Positions 18,445 through 28,181 of a stretch of 41,348 nt of DNA are shown here, piece after piece. Both the position numbers and the translations under genes were made by a program. This DNA comes from an uncultured Aquimarina sp. (GTDB taxonomy: Bacteria; Bacteroidota; Bacteroidia; Flavobacteriales; Flavobacteriaceae). The stretch is taken from contig CANMML010000031.1 of NCBI GenBank assembly GCA_947499005.1, positions 1 through 41,348 of the forward strand. The letters run 5' to 3'. Position 1 is the stretch's first letter. Each line of letters starts with the position of its first letter. The notes below the pieces were generated by a model. It made no database searches. It was not told the DNA's origin and worked only from the letters and a program-made list of their open reading frames with translations.

Positions 18445-19213
18445 TAGTTTAGCATTTAGTCTTTTAGCGATTTTTATGTTGCTGACTAGTTGCAAGTCTT
18501 CCAAAGATTTAAACACAAATAGGCTTTCAAAAAACTCTGCTCTAGAAATTATAGAATTGCATAATAACGCAGCGATCAATTTTAAGACTTATGCAAGTAA
18601 GTTGCGTTTAGATTATGACGATGGAAAAAAACAAGTAAGCCCTTCTGCAACCTTACGATTAGAAAAGGATAAGCAATTGTGGTTGAGTGTAAAGTTTTTG
18701 GGGTTTACAGTAGCGAAAGCTTATATTACTCCTAATGAAGTTCAGTTTTATGAGAAATTAGGCAAACGCTATTATAAAGGAGATTTTAGTGCAGTTTCAG
18801 ACTTTTTAGGGACCACAGTAACTTTTAAAAGTTTACAAGATTTATTGCTTGGACAAAGTATGTTAGATTTGAACAAAGGGAGATTTGAAGTGGCTAAAAA
18901 CAACAAGGGGAATATCGATATTAACCCTAAGAAGCCTTCAAAAAAGTATAGTTTTACATTAAGTTTAGATCAGTTAAATTATAAAGTAGCGTCCTATTTC
19001 ATCGCTCAAAAAGAAAAGAATAGACGGTTAGATGTTGTTTATGAAAAATATCAGACCATAGACGACCAGTTGTTTCCCTCTTTTATGAGCATTGATGCTA
19101 AAGCTGCAAAAAGTTATAAAAAACTGAATATAGAATTTAAAAAAGTAACGTTAGACAATAAGCTAACGTTTCCATTCACTATTCCTTCGGGGTACAAATC
19201 ATTTCGTTTTTAG
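18422..19213 (+). CDS. DUF4292 outer-membrane lipoprotein, LolB-like fold
   Basis: A 263-residue lipoprotein. I chose GTG 18422 because it places the signal (KRFQSINSLAFSLLAIFMLLTSC) at the N-terminus with a good lipobox, LLTSC; longer versions add a hydrophilic stretch before it. The mature part has the beta-rich order of DUF4292 (KTYASKLRLDYDDG..., KAYITPNEVQFYEKLGKRYYKG), a family resembling LolA/LolB folds that carry lipoproteins or lipids. It lies between a TPR gene and an EnvC-like gene, as in other Flavobacteriaceae. Confidence 0.82.
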   Translation: MKRFQSINSLAFSLLAIFMLLTSCKSSKDLNTNRLSKNSALEIIELHNNAAINFKTYASKLRLDYDDGKKQVSPSATLRLEKDKQLWLSVKFLGFTVAKAYITPNEVQFYEKLGKRYYKGDFSAVSDFLGTTVTFKSLQDLLLGQSMLDLNKGRFEVAKNNKGNIDINPKKPSKKYSFTLSLDQLNYKVASYFIAQKEKNRRLDVVYEKYQTIDDQLFPSFMSIDAKAAKSYKKLNIEFKKVTLDNKLTFPFTIPSGYKSFRF

Positions 19214-19216
19214 TTT

Positions 19217-20425
19217 ATGAAAAGATGGATAGGCATACTTTTTTTATTATTTGTCACACAAATAACTCTAGGTCAAGAGAGCAAGGCTGCTTTAGAAGCT
19301 AAAAAAGAATATTTCTTAGCCGAGATTGCGCGTTTTAAAGAGTTGAAACAAAGTGCTTCAAAAAAAGAAACATCTTTATTAGCTCAGGTTCAGGCATTAA
19401 ATGCACAATTAAGAGTTACTAAAAACTTGATTCAGCTGACTAACAAGCAAGCGAACATTCTTCAACGAAAGATACAGGCAAATACCAACCAAATTGCATC
19501 TTTAGAGAAAGAATTGACAGATCTAAAGGCAGATTATGCCGAGATGATCAAGAAATCCCATAAAAGTAAATCGCAATATAATCGCATATTATTTTTATTG
19601 TCATCAGAAAACTTTTTGCAGGCATATAAGCGTATTCAGTATATGAAACAGTATGCTAATTTTAGGAAAAAGCAAGGGTTTTCTATACAAGAGAAATCAA
19701 AAAAGCTAAAGGTTTTAAATGAAGATTTAAAAGTACAGGAAGCGGAAAAAGATAAGTTAATTGCTGAGAATAGAAAGGTAAAAGCAGGTCTGGAAAAAGA
19801 GCAGGAAAAACAGCGATTACTGATTAAGAAAATTCAGACCAATAAAAACTTTTATGCAAAGCAAATTCGCGAACAACAACGAAAGACACGAGATATTGAG
19901 CGTCGTATAGAAAAGTTAATTAGGGAAGCGATTGCGAAATCAAATAAGAAAGCGGGTAAAGGGAAAAGTTATAAGAAATTCCATTTGACACCCGAGGCTA
20001 AAAAGCTAGCTGTTGGATTTAAAAGTAATCGCGGTAAATTACCATGGCCTGTTGTTAAAGGACGAGTAATAAAGAAATTTGGAAAGCAACCACACCCAAT
20101 CTTACGAGGAATTACGATTCAAAATAGTGGTGTAGATATAGAAACGGAAAAGAACCAGATAGCAAGAGCCATTTTTGAAGGAGAAGTTTCTACCGTACAA
20201 ACCATAAAAGGAGCGGGGAAATTAGTGCAAATTCGTCATGGAAATTATATTACAACCTACTATAATCTCGAAAATATTCAAGTGAAAGAAGGAGATAAGG
20301 TTACGACTAAGCAGAAAATTGGTAACGTTCATACCAATGCCAATACGGGGCAAACAGTAATGAAATTCTTGATTTTTGAAAATTCTAAGTTTGTTAATCC
20401 TCAGAAGTGGGTGTATCGAATGTGA
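19217..20425 (+). CDS. EnvC-like murein hydrolase activator (LytM/M23 fold)
   Basis: A 402-residue exported protein: signal peptide (residues 1-19), long coiled coil (about 22-245) and a C-terminal LytM domain (about 275-402). This layout matches EnvC, which activates amidases that split septal peptidoglycan. The LytM domain has lost zinc ligands: the HxxxD position reads NSGVD, and the late HxH position reads MKFLIFEN. It should therefore be non-enzymatic, like EnvC itself. It is 3 bases after the DUF4292 gene. Confidence 0.85.
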   Translation: MKRWIGILFLLFVTQITLGQESKAALEAKKEYFLAEIARFKELKQSASKKETSLLAQVQALNAQLRVTKNLIQLTNKQANILQRKIQANTNQIASLEKELTDLKADYAEMIKKSHKSKSQYNRILFLLSSENFLQAYKRIQYMKQYANFRKKQGFSIQEKSKKLKVLNEDLKVQEAEKDKLIAENRKVKAGLEKEQEKQRLLIKKIQTNKNFYAKQIREQQRKTRDIERRIEKLIREAIAKSNKKAGKGKSYKKFHLTPEAKKLAVGFKSNRGKLPWPVVKGRVIKKFGKQPHPILRGITIQNSGVDIETEKNQIARAIFEGEVSTVQTIKGAGKLVQIRHGNYITTYYNLENIQVKEGDKVTTKQKIGNVHTNANTGQTVMKFLIFENSKFVNPQKWVYRM

Positions 20426-20570
20426 TGTTTTTTTGTAGCTAAAATTATAGACAAACTGGCAAAAGAGGGTTGTTTCTTTCGGATGTCCGTCCTGATAATT
20501 TGATGCAACTTTTTGATTATAAATAAATATTATAATAAATTTACGATTGAAAATAGATAATAGTTATTTC

Positions 20571-22115
20571 ATGAAAAAAGTATTAGGATTCATAATCTTT
20601 ATTTGCTTCGCTTGCACGAATACTCAAGCTCAAATTTTTACAAAAAATATATATGAAAAGGCTATTAGCGCTGCCTTAGAGCAAAATATAGAAGCGGAAA
20701 GAGTAGATAAAATAAAATCTATATCCAATATTGACTTCCAAAAAGATGAAAGTGTTGTTAAAGCACAGCTTAAAACATTTGCTCAAGAACTCACTCAGAT
20801 TGTAAGTGTTGATGAATTTTCCTTAATGTTTCCTTCTGAAATTAAGAGTTTTTCGGAAGAGATATTAGCAGAAAAAAGAATTAAATTCCTTTCAGGGAAG
20901 TACGAATTATCGGAACAGCAGAAGAAAATAGTCAAGGAAAGAATAATCAAAGAACATGTTAAAGAATCGGTTTATACTTTATATTATAGTTATGATTATA
21001 ATACGGCACAAAAATTTATTAACTCGGTAAAATATGACAATCTACAGAACATTAAATCTTTTATTGATAGTAACTTTCAAGAAAAGTTAGAAGAAGAAAA
21101 CTTAATAAAACAGTTCATCAAAAAGGCTGAATTTATAAACCTGCGAGAAAATAAAATAGATTCAATAAAGAGTTATCTTAATATATATAAAGAAAAATTG
21201 ATTCAAGCCAAGTATGAGAATAAAACGAGAATAGATAAAGAGTTCCTTACGTTCAACAGTTTTAAAGCTACAAAAGAGCAATTAAAGAACAGTCTGCAGA
21301 GAAAAGTAAAATTACTTTTGACCTTTGAGGAATTTAAAAAAATGTTTCGAAATCAATTTGAAGTTGAAACCAAAGAAGCTCAAGAAATTGAATTCAAGCG
21401 CTATACAAAAGGGTTAAGTTTAAATAAGGATCAAAAAGAGCGTTTGAAAACAGTTATAAATTATCATGCTGAAAATGTGGTGATCGCTAGAAAATATTAT
21501 AAAAATGAGAATGAGGCTTGGAAAAAGATTCTTGCTAAAAGAAACCAGAAGAAGGAAAATATTGAAGACGCTATAAAAGGCCTAGGCCTCAAAACGTTGT
21601 CTGATCTGGAAAAAGAAGAAACCTTTAAAGAGGCATGTAGTAAGGCAGAAATACCTAAAAGCAATATCGAAGCAATATTTAAAGCAGTTTATCAAAAAGA
21701 AAAAACACTGAGAAAGTTTGAACGGAAAAATGAAGATTTAAATAAAGAAAATCTAATTGTATTAGATGATGTAAGGTATAAATCGAAAAAAGAAATTAAA
21801 AACGTGTTTAAAAAGTCGTTAGCTAGTAACCTTACTTTGGATCAATTTGGAATAGTATTTAAAGATCAGTTACTAAAGGCCTGTCAATATCTAATTGATA
21901 ATCAAGTTCGCACTTTTAAATCAACGTATGACTTTGGTGAGAGTAAAAATGATAGTATTATAGAATTAATAAATAATCAAGCTTTTAAAGAGACCTTATT
22001 AAAAGAATATTATAGCTATGATCATAAGTTAATGACCCAAAAATTAAGAGCTTCTCAGTACCGTTTCGAAAAAATGTACAGCAAAAAAATAAGAGAATTT
22101 CAAGGTTCTAATTAA
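20571..22115 (+). CDS. exported helical protein with three internal repeats
   Basis: I do not recognise this family. From ATG 20571 (rather than TTG 20547) it has 514 residues: a signal peptide (KKVLGFIIFICFACTNTQAQ) and then lysine/glutamate-rich helices. Three similar blocks occur, around QLKTFAQELTQIVSVDEF, SLQRKVKLLLTFEEFKKMF and VFKKSLASNLTLDQFGIVF, each followed by a helical segment with tyrosines (YYSYDY, ARKYYKNE, YYSYDH). The blocks are about 160-190 residues apart. It probably sits in the periplasm or outer membrane. It stands alone between an EnvC-like gene and a convergent gene. Confidence 0.7.
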   Translation: MKKVLGFIIFICFACTNTQAQIFTKNIYEKAISAALEQNIEAERVDKIKSISNIDFQKDESVVKAQLKTFAQELTQIVSVDEFSLMFPSEIKSFSEEILAEKRIKFLSGKYELSEQQKKIVKERIIKEHVKESVYTLYYSYDYNTAQKFINSVKYDNLQNIKSFIDSNFQEKLEEENLIKQFIKKAEFINLRENKIDSIKSYLNIYKEKLIQAKYENKTRIDKEFLTFNSFKATKEQLKNSLQRKVKLLLTFEEFKKMFRNQFEVETKEAQEIEFKRYTKGLSLNKDQKERLKTVINYHAENVVIARKYYKNENEAWKKILAKRNQKKENIEDAIKGLGLKTLSDLEKEETFKEACSKAEIPKSNIEAIFKAVYQKEKTLRKFERKNEDLNKENLIVLDDVRYKSKKEIKNVFKKSLASNLTLDQFGIVFKDQLLKACQYLIDNQVRTFKSTYDFGESKNDSIIELINNQAFKETLLKEYYSYDHKLMTQKLRASQYRFEKMYSKKIREFQGSN

Positions 22116-22232
22116 CATGAATCACGTTTGATAAACACTGTTAGTTTGAGTGATTTTATGAAGTGAAACGCAATAATTCATATCGCTTCGGAATGTATCG
22201 AAAACAAGTGTTTTACATCTTGATATCTACCC

Positions 22233-22260
22233 TGCCTGTTTGGCGAATGGTAAACAGGCA
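22233..22260. terminator. hairpin between convergent genes
   Basis: A perfect 9-bp stem, TGCCTGTTT (22233-22241) with AAACAGGCA (22252-22260), followed on the plus strand by an AATTTT stretch. It sits in the gap between two convergent genes, as expected for a terminator, though the T-run is weak. Confidence 0.45.
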
Positions 22261-22329
22261 AATTTTCTTAGAAAAATTGACTCTATGGAACACACTTAAG
22301 AATAACCAACCTCTTATCCGAGATTCATA

Positions 22330-24846
22330 TTAATTAGAAGTCCCATAAAAATGTTTAAAAATTTTAGGTAGTTGAGGTACCCATACTTTCCATGTATGTC
22401 CTCCTCCGTCTATTTTTTCTACACATAGATCATAGCCCTTCTTATTTAATATTTTTATCATAGCTTCATCTTGTATTTGAGTGTCATTTTTGGTGCCATA
22501 GCTTAAAAACATGTTTGTGTCATCTTTTTTTGTTTTAGCATAATAGGCATAGATATTTTTACAGCCCTTAAAAGCAGGAGACTGCATGGCTACATTTTTA
22601 AAAAGATTACTCTTCTTAGCAAGATATGCTGCTGCAAGTCCACCAAAAGATACACCAAGGATAGTTCGGTTATTTTTACTAACAGGAAATCTTTTTTCTA
22701 CAGTTGGAATCAGTTCCTTACGGAAGAATTCCTCAAAGTTTGAATTGCACCAGAAAAGCTCATTTCTAATATTCTTATTATCATCATTCAGATCTCTGGG
22801 TTCTAAAAAAATAGCAGCTATTGGTTCTATTTTTTTATTAATAATTAGGCTGTCTAATAGTTCAGGAACTTTACCAGCTTTCATATAATTAAAGCCATCA
22901 TTTATATAAACAGCAGGTAGTTTTTCTACAATAAATTTAACTGGGGGGAGGTATACTCTATACGAAAGTTTCTTTTTTAAGTGTTTACTTCCTATATTAA
23001 AAAATCCAGAAAGCCCCTCACTTCCATATTGTTTAGAACTTTTTAGCATTTTTGAGTAAGAGACAGAATCTGATATAGCTTTTGCTTTGTATGTTTTAAT
23101 TTTTTCTGAAGGAATTTTAATTGGCAATTCAATAATTTCTTTAGATAAATCTATCAACTTTTGATATTGGTTAGAATTTTTAAATAAATTGATAAGGTCT
23201 ATTTTAGCTTCATATCGATAAGGTTCAATGGCTGCATTTAAGGAATAGATTTCTTCTGCACGATTGAGATTTCCTTTTTCTTCATGATATTTAGCTAACA
23301 TTCTACCTATTTTAGGGGCTGCTGTCATAGTAAAGCCTTCCTCGAGCATTTCAATAGCATCGTCTTCAAAGCCTTTTTCGAATAGTGTTTTGCCATTATA
23401 ATAATATTGATACTTGTTGGTTTTTAATACGTTGGATTTTTTAAGAAATTCAGTCGATGAGGTTATAGTATCTTTTTTTGAATAGTTGTAGAAGTTGGCT
23501 GTATTTAGGCCTTTTTTATAAGATAAAAAGATAAATAAAACACTTAGGCTAATGATTATCGAATAAAAGCCTTTAATTAAAAAGCCTTTTCTAATCTTAT
23601 AGATCTTTGATTTATCGATGAAAGTCGAAAAGCTGAAAAATAAAACTAGCGATAAAAATGGATTTTGAAGGATAGATGTAAAAAGAGCTACAACCGACAA
23701 AAGGAAAAAAATAACTAAAGTTATTGAAGAATATTTATCTAAAGGGGTTTTGTTTATTACGTATATTATTAACAATATTACCATAAGTAACATTGGAATT
23801 CCTAATTCGAAACCAATTAATAGATAGTCATTAAGAGGAGAAAACTCATAATTTGCATTTTTAATTTCTTCCCAAGGTCTTCTTTCGGAAATGAAATATT
23901 GAGCTTTAGCTTTATTATAATTCCCTGCGAAAGATAATATGCCATGTCCTTTTAAGGGGGTTTTTAAAATTTCATTTACAGTAATTTCAGAAACTAATAA
24001 TCTACCTTTTACCGAGTCAGGTTTTAGGAAATAGGTTAGGGGCAGTAATATAAAAGTTAACGAAATTGCTAGGAATATTAATCTTCTATATTTTTTGAAA
24101 TAGGTTATTGCAGTTCTGTTGATTTTGCTGAATAAAATAAGCAGTAAAATTACACTCAACCCCAAGGCTAGCCAGTTACTTCTAGATTGGCTTAATATGA
24201 TAGCGGTAATATATAGAGCCATTAAATTTATCAGTACTACTATTTTGGTTTTTGATGTTTTTTTTAAGTTCAGCAAAAGCCATAGGCTGATTAAGAAAGA
24301 TACTGAAGCATATGAGGCTAAATGGTTCGGAGTGGAGAATGTTCCCAAAAGTTGAAATCCTCTGTAGCTATATGAAATGACATCAAAATATTGTAAGAGT
24401 GCTAAAATGCATTGAAAAGTCCCATTTAAAAGAATAAGAATTAACACAAAATAAATAATATCATTGCGAGTAGTGCCTTTTAAAATAGTTTTCAGAATAA
24501 AAAAACAAAATATGTTTGCCAAGTATAACCAAGCTCTGGAGTCATATATTGTAGTTGGAGAGAAATAAAAGAAATGATTTATAACATAAATAGAAATAAT
24601 CAACACAAAAATATCAATAGCAGATATTTGAAAAGAGTTTGGTGTTTTTTGGAGTATGATTAATGATAAAGCCCATAGAGAGAAAATAATTAAATGGACG
24701 GATTTTATTACATCGTAATCTATACCCAATACGGGTTTCAAAAGCATGAAACATGTAAATGACAAGCATAAAAAAAATCCATTACAGATATTTGTAAGAC
24801 TCTTTTTCGAAAAATCAAAAGCGAAGTCTGAATTATTTGATTCCAA
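22330..24846 (-). CDS. O-antigen-ligase-like membrane protein fused to an esterase
   Basis: An 838-residue fusion. The first 430 residues hold about ten to twelve transmembrane helices with a large loop (about 275-330), as in the WaaL/Wzy O-antigen ligase-polymerase superfamily. TPR-like helices follow (around 470-560). The last 220 residues are an esterase D/Fes-type alpha/beta hydrolase, starting near SYRVYLPPVKFI. They carry nucleophile motif GVSFGG (Ser about 733), a likely acid in GTKND (about 788) and His in GGGHTW (about 817). A ligase joined to a hydrolase suggests transfer plus trimming or deacylation of an exported polymer. The start is uncertain: TTG 24846 is the only one keeping the first helix whole. 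Confidence 0.75.
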   Translation of the reverse strand: MESNNSDFAFDFSKKSLTNICNGFFLCLSFTCFMLLKPVLGIDYDVIKSVHLIIFSLWALSLIILQKTPNSFQISAIDIFVLIISIYVINHFFYFSPTTIYDSRAWLYLANIFCFFILKTILKGTTRNDIIYFVLILILLNGTFQCILALLQYFDVISYSYRGFQLLGTFSTPNHLASYASVSFLISLWLLLNLKKTSKTKIVVLINLMALYITAIILSQSRSNWLALGLSVILLLILFSKINRTAITYFKKYRRLIFLAISLTFILLPLTYFLKPDSVKGRLLVSEITVNEILKTPLKGHGILSFAGNYNKAKAQYFISERRPWEEIKNANYEFSPLNDYLLIGFELGIPMLLMVILLIIYVINKTPLDKYSSITLVIFFLLSVVALFTSILQNPFLSLVLFFSFSTFIDKSKIYKIRKGFLIKGFYSIIISLSVLFIFLSYKKGLNTANFYNYSKKDTITSSTEFLKKSNVLKTNKYQYYYNGKTLFEKGFEDDAIEMLEEGFTMTAAPKIGRMLAKYHEEKGNLNRAEEIYSLNAAIEPYRYEAKIDLINLFKNSNQYQKLIDLSKEIIELPIKIPSEKIKTYKAKAISDSVSYSKMLKSSKQYGSEGLSGFFNIGSKHLKKKLSYRVYLPPVKFIVEKLPAVYINDGFNYMKAGKVPELLDSLIINKKIEPIAAIFLEPRDLNDDNKNIRNELFWCNSNFEEFFRKELIPTVEKRFPVSKNNRTILGVSFGGLAAAYLAKKSNLFKNVAMQSPAFKGCKNIYAYYAKTKKDDTNMFLSYGTKNDTQIQDEAMIKILNKKGYDLCVEKIDGGGHTWKVWVPQLPKIFKHFYGTSN

Positions 24847-24887
24847 TTATTTCAATTAAAGTTATATTGCTGCTAATTTAAGTTAAA

Positions 24888-26438
24888 ATGAAAAAACTTT
24901 TTTTTTACGTCCTGTTCTTTTTTTTTGCGATTCAAAATTTCAATGCACAAGAACTAGCAAAATCTGAATATGATTATTATGAAGAAAAAGATAAACTATT
25001 AAATTATTTTAAAGAAGACCCGAATCCTTTAAAATTGAAAGCAGCAATTTTTTTAATTAAAAATATGGTGATTCATTATTCATTAATTCCCTTTTGGACT
25101 GATGAAAAAGGAGAAATCATAGATGTTAATGAGTTGCAATTTGAATCCTTTGAAGAAGCCGTAAAAGTTTTTGATGATATATGGGAAAAAGGAGGTCGAC
25201 AATATTTAAAGAAAGAGAAGGATTTTAAATACATTAATTCCGATTTTCTAATTGACCATATTAATTATTCTTTTGAAATTTTGGAAAAAAGTCCTTGGAA
25301 AGAAAAGTATTCATTTAAAAATTTTTGTGAATATATTTTACCTTATAGAATACGTGAAGAGCCATTATGTAAGAACTGGAAGGAAAGATATTCTGTTCTT
25401 TATCAAAGCGCCATAAATGAAGCAGAAGACGCTACAGATCCAGTTGCTGTTTGTGCGGCATTAGTAAACTCCTTGAAGTTTTTTAAATTTTCTAATACAG
25501 AATTATATGCTAAGTCTCCCCTAAGTATGGATCAAGCACATCTTAGAAGATCAGGGACTTGTACAGATTTAGCTTCTATGGCCGCATTAATGGGGCGTTC
25601 TATAGGTTTGGCAACTACTTTTGATTATACCCCATACTATGCCGCATCTTCTAATTCACATTATTGGAATACTGTAATCGATGCTAAGGGTAATCATATT
25701 CCTTTTAACGGTACAGGGGTTATTCCCACTGCTTATGATCCAAATATCAAAAGAATCGGTAAAGTTTTAAGGAGAACATTTTCTAACAGAAAAGAAGCAT
25801 TACCTAACAATATTGATAAAAGCAAAATACCTTTTAGCAAGTTGGATAAGAGAAATGTTATCGATGTTACAGATGAATATGTTGAAACGCAAAATGTATA
25901 TTATCGTTTCAGGGAAAATGACAAAGATAGTTTGGCGTATATAACTGTTTACAATACAGGTTTATGGAAGCCTTTGTGGTGGTCTAAAATTAATAGTAAA
26001 AGATATGCCGTATTTAAGAATATGGGAAAAAATATTGTGTATTTAGCTGCTCTCAGTCAAGATACTGTAGTGAAAGAAAGAACGTTCGGAAAATTGAAAC
26101 TAGAAAAGTATCCAATCAAAATAAATGAGCAAGGAATTCAGCAAATATTAAAACCCGATTTTGAAAATACGTTTGATTGTACTTTAAGCAGAGATAAAGA
26201 AGAAACATTTGGCTACAGAGACCACAATAGTCTTGACTTTATAAATGGGAAAAAGTACTATTTATATTATTGGGAAAAAAAATGGAAACTTTATTCTAGC
26301 GTAGTTTGCGAAAATGAAAGTTTTTTAGCAAAGAAAATACCGGCAAACGCTTTGTTTAAAATTTCACCTGAAGAACCTGATAATTTTGAAAGAATCTTCA
26401 CTGTAACCTCAAGTAATTGCACCATTGAATGGTTTTGA
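24888..26438 (+). CDS. secreted transglutaminase-like protein
   Basis: A 516-residue protein with a signal peptide (KKLFFYVLFFFFAIQNFNAQ). The central region has the transglutaminase-like/papain-fold triad: Cys about 225 in SGTCTDLASMAALMGRSIG, His about 258 in NSHYWNTVID and Asp about 265 in DAKGNHIPF. Bacterial members are mostly peptidases or amidases rather than crosslinkers. The C-terminal 200 residues are beta-rich, with a segment like the discoidin-style tails of Bacteroides homologues (YYRFRENDKDSLAYI). It starts 41 bases from the divergent O-antigen-ligase-like gene, so the two may share a control region. Confidence 0.78.
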   Translation: MKKLFFYVLFFFFAIQNFNAQELAKSEYDYYEEKDKLLNYFKEDPNPLKLKAAIFLIKNMVIHYSLIPFWTDEKGEIIDVNELQFESFEEAVKVFDDIWEKGGRQYLKKEKDFKYINSDFLIDHINYSFEILEKSPWKEKYSFKNFCEYILPYRIREEPLCKNWKERYSVLYQSAINEAEDATDPVAVCAALVNSLKFFKFSNTELYAKSPLSMDQAHLRRSGTCTDLASMAALMGRSIGLATTFDYTPYYAASSNSHYWNTVIDAKGNHIPFNGTGVIPTAYDPNIKRIGKVLRRTFSNRKEALPNNIDKSKIPFSKLDKRNVIDVTDEYVETQNVYYRFRENDKDSLAYITVYNTGLWKPLWWSKINSKRYAVFKNMGKNIVYLAALSQDTVVKERTFGKLKLEKYPIKINEQGIQQILKPDFENTFDCTLSRDKEETFGYRDHNSLDFINGKKYYLYYWEKKWKLYSSVVCENESFLAKKIPANALFKISPEEPDNFERIFTVTSSNCTIEWF

Positions 26439-26576
26439 CGTAATAATATGAAATTTTGTAATATAATTCTTATATCTTCGTTGCTGAAAAACAACGTTTT
26501 GAGTATGTGGTGTCTTTTACTATTTATATTTGAGATGTTAATAAGAACCAATATTTGTGTAACACTTTAGGCCATA

Positions 26577-28130
26577 ATGAAAAATATATATTTATATGTA
26601 ATGCTGTTATTTTGTGCAATTACTTCTTTCGCACAAAGTTTAAATAGTAATTCTTGTGATAATGAAATAAAGGAAGCTCTTAGATATATTTATGGAACGA
26701 AAATCATAGTTCAGGATGTAAATAAGGGATTTTCTAATTTAAAATCATTGGCTGATAGTGGCTGTATGAATGCCAATTACCAATTAGGAAAAATATATTA
26801 CAAAAGTAGTTACAATTATGCGTTGAGTGATAGGTCCCGCTTGTTAGCCATTTATGATGTATTTTCAAATACTTCTGATGCATTTAAGTATGTTGATGCG
26901 GCAGCAAAAAGCGGGCATCTTGAAGCGAAGGTTTTGTTAGCTCAATTGTATAAAAGAGGATATGGGTGTAAACTAAATTATGAAAAGGCATTAGCACTTT
27001 TTGAAGAAGCTCATGAATTAGGTGACCGCTCAGCAGCATTTCATGTTGGCTATTGTTATTATAAGGGGTTAGGTAGTGTAAGTCAGAACTATACAAAAGC
27101 CATTGAATGGTTTAATAAAACGGATTATCCTATGGCAAAGCACTTTTTAGCAGTTTGTAATTATTTTGGTCATGGATTAACCATAAATCGGGATAAGGCC
27201 ATAGAATTATTATTGGATAATCAAAACGTGAATAATAGTGTTACGTTATTGAAACATTTAGAAGAAAGTAATGACTCTGGTACCGAAGGAATTCTTAGCA
27301 ATTTTAAAGGCAGTAGTGTAGAGAAAGAGACGAAAGAAGTCAATGATGTTCTATTAGTAGGTACCGAAGAATCTACCATAGAAATCGCAAAAGAAATAAA
27401 AACGTTCCCTAGTGTTGAAGATTTGAAAGGGTCTTGGTCAGGAAAGCTCGTTGATTTAGATTATTCGGGCGAACGAATCATGAGAAGCTTCCCAGTAGAA
27501 ATTACCATTGATAAAGATAGTGATACAGGGGGAGTCGCTTGTAAATTAAATATTAACCAGCAAACAACGGAAGGTGTAGGGATATTGTTAGATAATAGTT
27601 TGTATTTCAGTGATTACCATATATCACTTCCTGTTTTATATAAAGATCATCCAAAGATAAATGAGCACGAATATAGTTTGCTATCAGCAGATTTAGAGTT
27701 GAAAGAAATAAATTATGCAGACTATTTGGTAGCTTATGTAGAGACTAAAAATAATGCGTTGAACGAACCTGCGGCTCCAAAGCTTCTAATATTATCGAAC
27801 AATAGAATAACAACAAATAATGGAATTGAAATTAGTGAGGATGTTATAAAAGCCTTATTGGAAGAACAAGGCGAAAGTTTTATAAAGTTGTACCCCAACC
27901 CTTTTATAAGTGACCTTCTAATTCAGTATCAACTTACAGAGGATGCATTAACTAGTGTGGATATATTTTCTTTGAATGGCATCTACCAAAAAAAAATAGT
28001 AGATAACGAGTTCCAGTCGAAAGGGGATAAGTTGTATCACATAGATGGAAATTTTTTAAGTCCAGGGACTTACATAATAAAGATAATAGCAAACGGAATT
28101 GAACATACCAAAATTATAATTAAGAATTAG
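26577..28130 (+). CDS. Sel1-repeat protein secreted by type IX secretion
   Basis: A 517-residue protein. After a signal peptide (KNIYLYVMLLFCAITSFAQ) come Sel1-like helical repeats (about residues 60-200; for example AKVLLAQLYKRGYGCKLNYE and AFHVGYCYYKGLGSV). A beta-rich middle follows (about 275-410, SVEDLKGSWSGKLVDLDYSG). The C-terminus (about 435-517) is a type A T9SS sorting domain with LYPNPF, VDIFSLNG and a final GTYIIKIIANGIEHTKIIIKN-like end. It should cross the outer membrane by the system that SprE serves. Partners are unknown. Confidence 0.82.
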   Translation: MKNIYLYVMLLFCAITSFAQSLNSNSCDNEIKEALRYIYGTKIIVQDVNKGFSNLKSLADSGCMNANYQLGKIYYKSSYNYALSDRSRLLAIYDVFSNTSDAFKYVDAAAKSGHLEAKVLLAQLYKRGYGCKLNYEKALALFEEAHELGDRSAAFHVGYCYYKGLGSVSQNYTKAIEWFNKTDYPMAKHFLAVCNYFGHGLTINRDKAIELLLDNQNVNNSVTLLKHLEESNDSGTEGILSNFKGSSVEKETKEVNDVLLVGTEESTIEIAKEIKTFPSVEDLKGSWSGKLVDLDYSGERIMRSFPVEITIDKDSDTGGVACKLNINQQTTEGVGILLDNSLYFSDYHISLPVLYKDHPKINEHEYSLLSADLELKEINYADYLVAYVETKNNALNEPAAPKLLILSNNRITTNNGIEISEDVIKALLEEQGESFIKLYPNPFISDLLIQYQLTEDALTSVDIFSLNGIYQKKIVDNEFQSKGDKLYHIDGNFLSPGTYIIKIIANGIEHTKIIIKN

Positions 28131-28181
28131 ACCCTTTTAATTGTTAATTAGAAAATACACAAGGCTTAATTGAGTTTTAAA

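Noticed and set aside
19217..20425. Active M23 endopeptidase
   Set aside because: The zinc-binding positions are not conserved, so an activator role was preferred.
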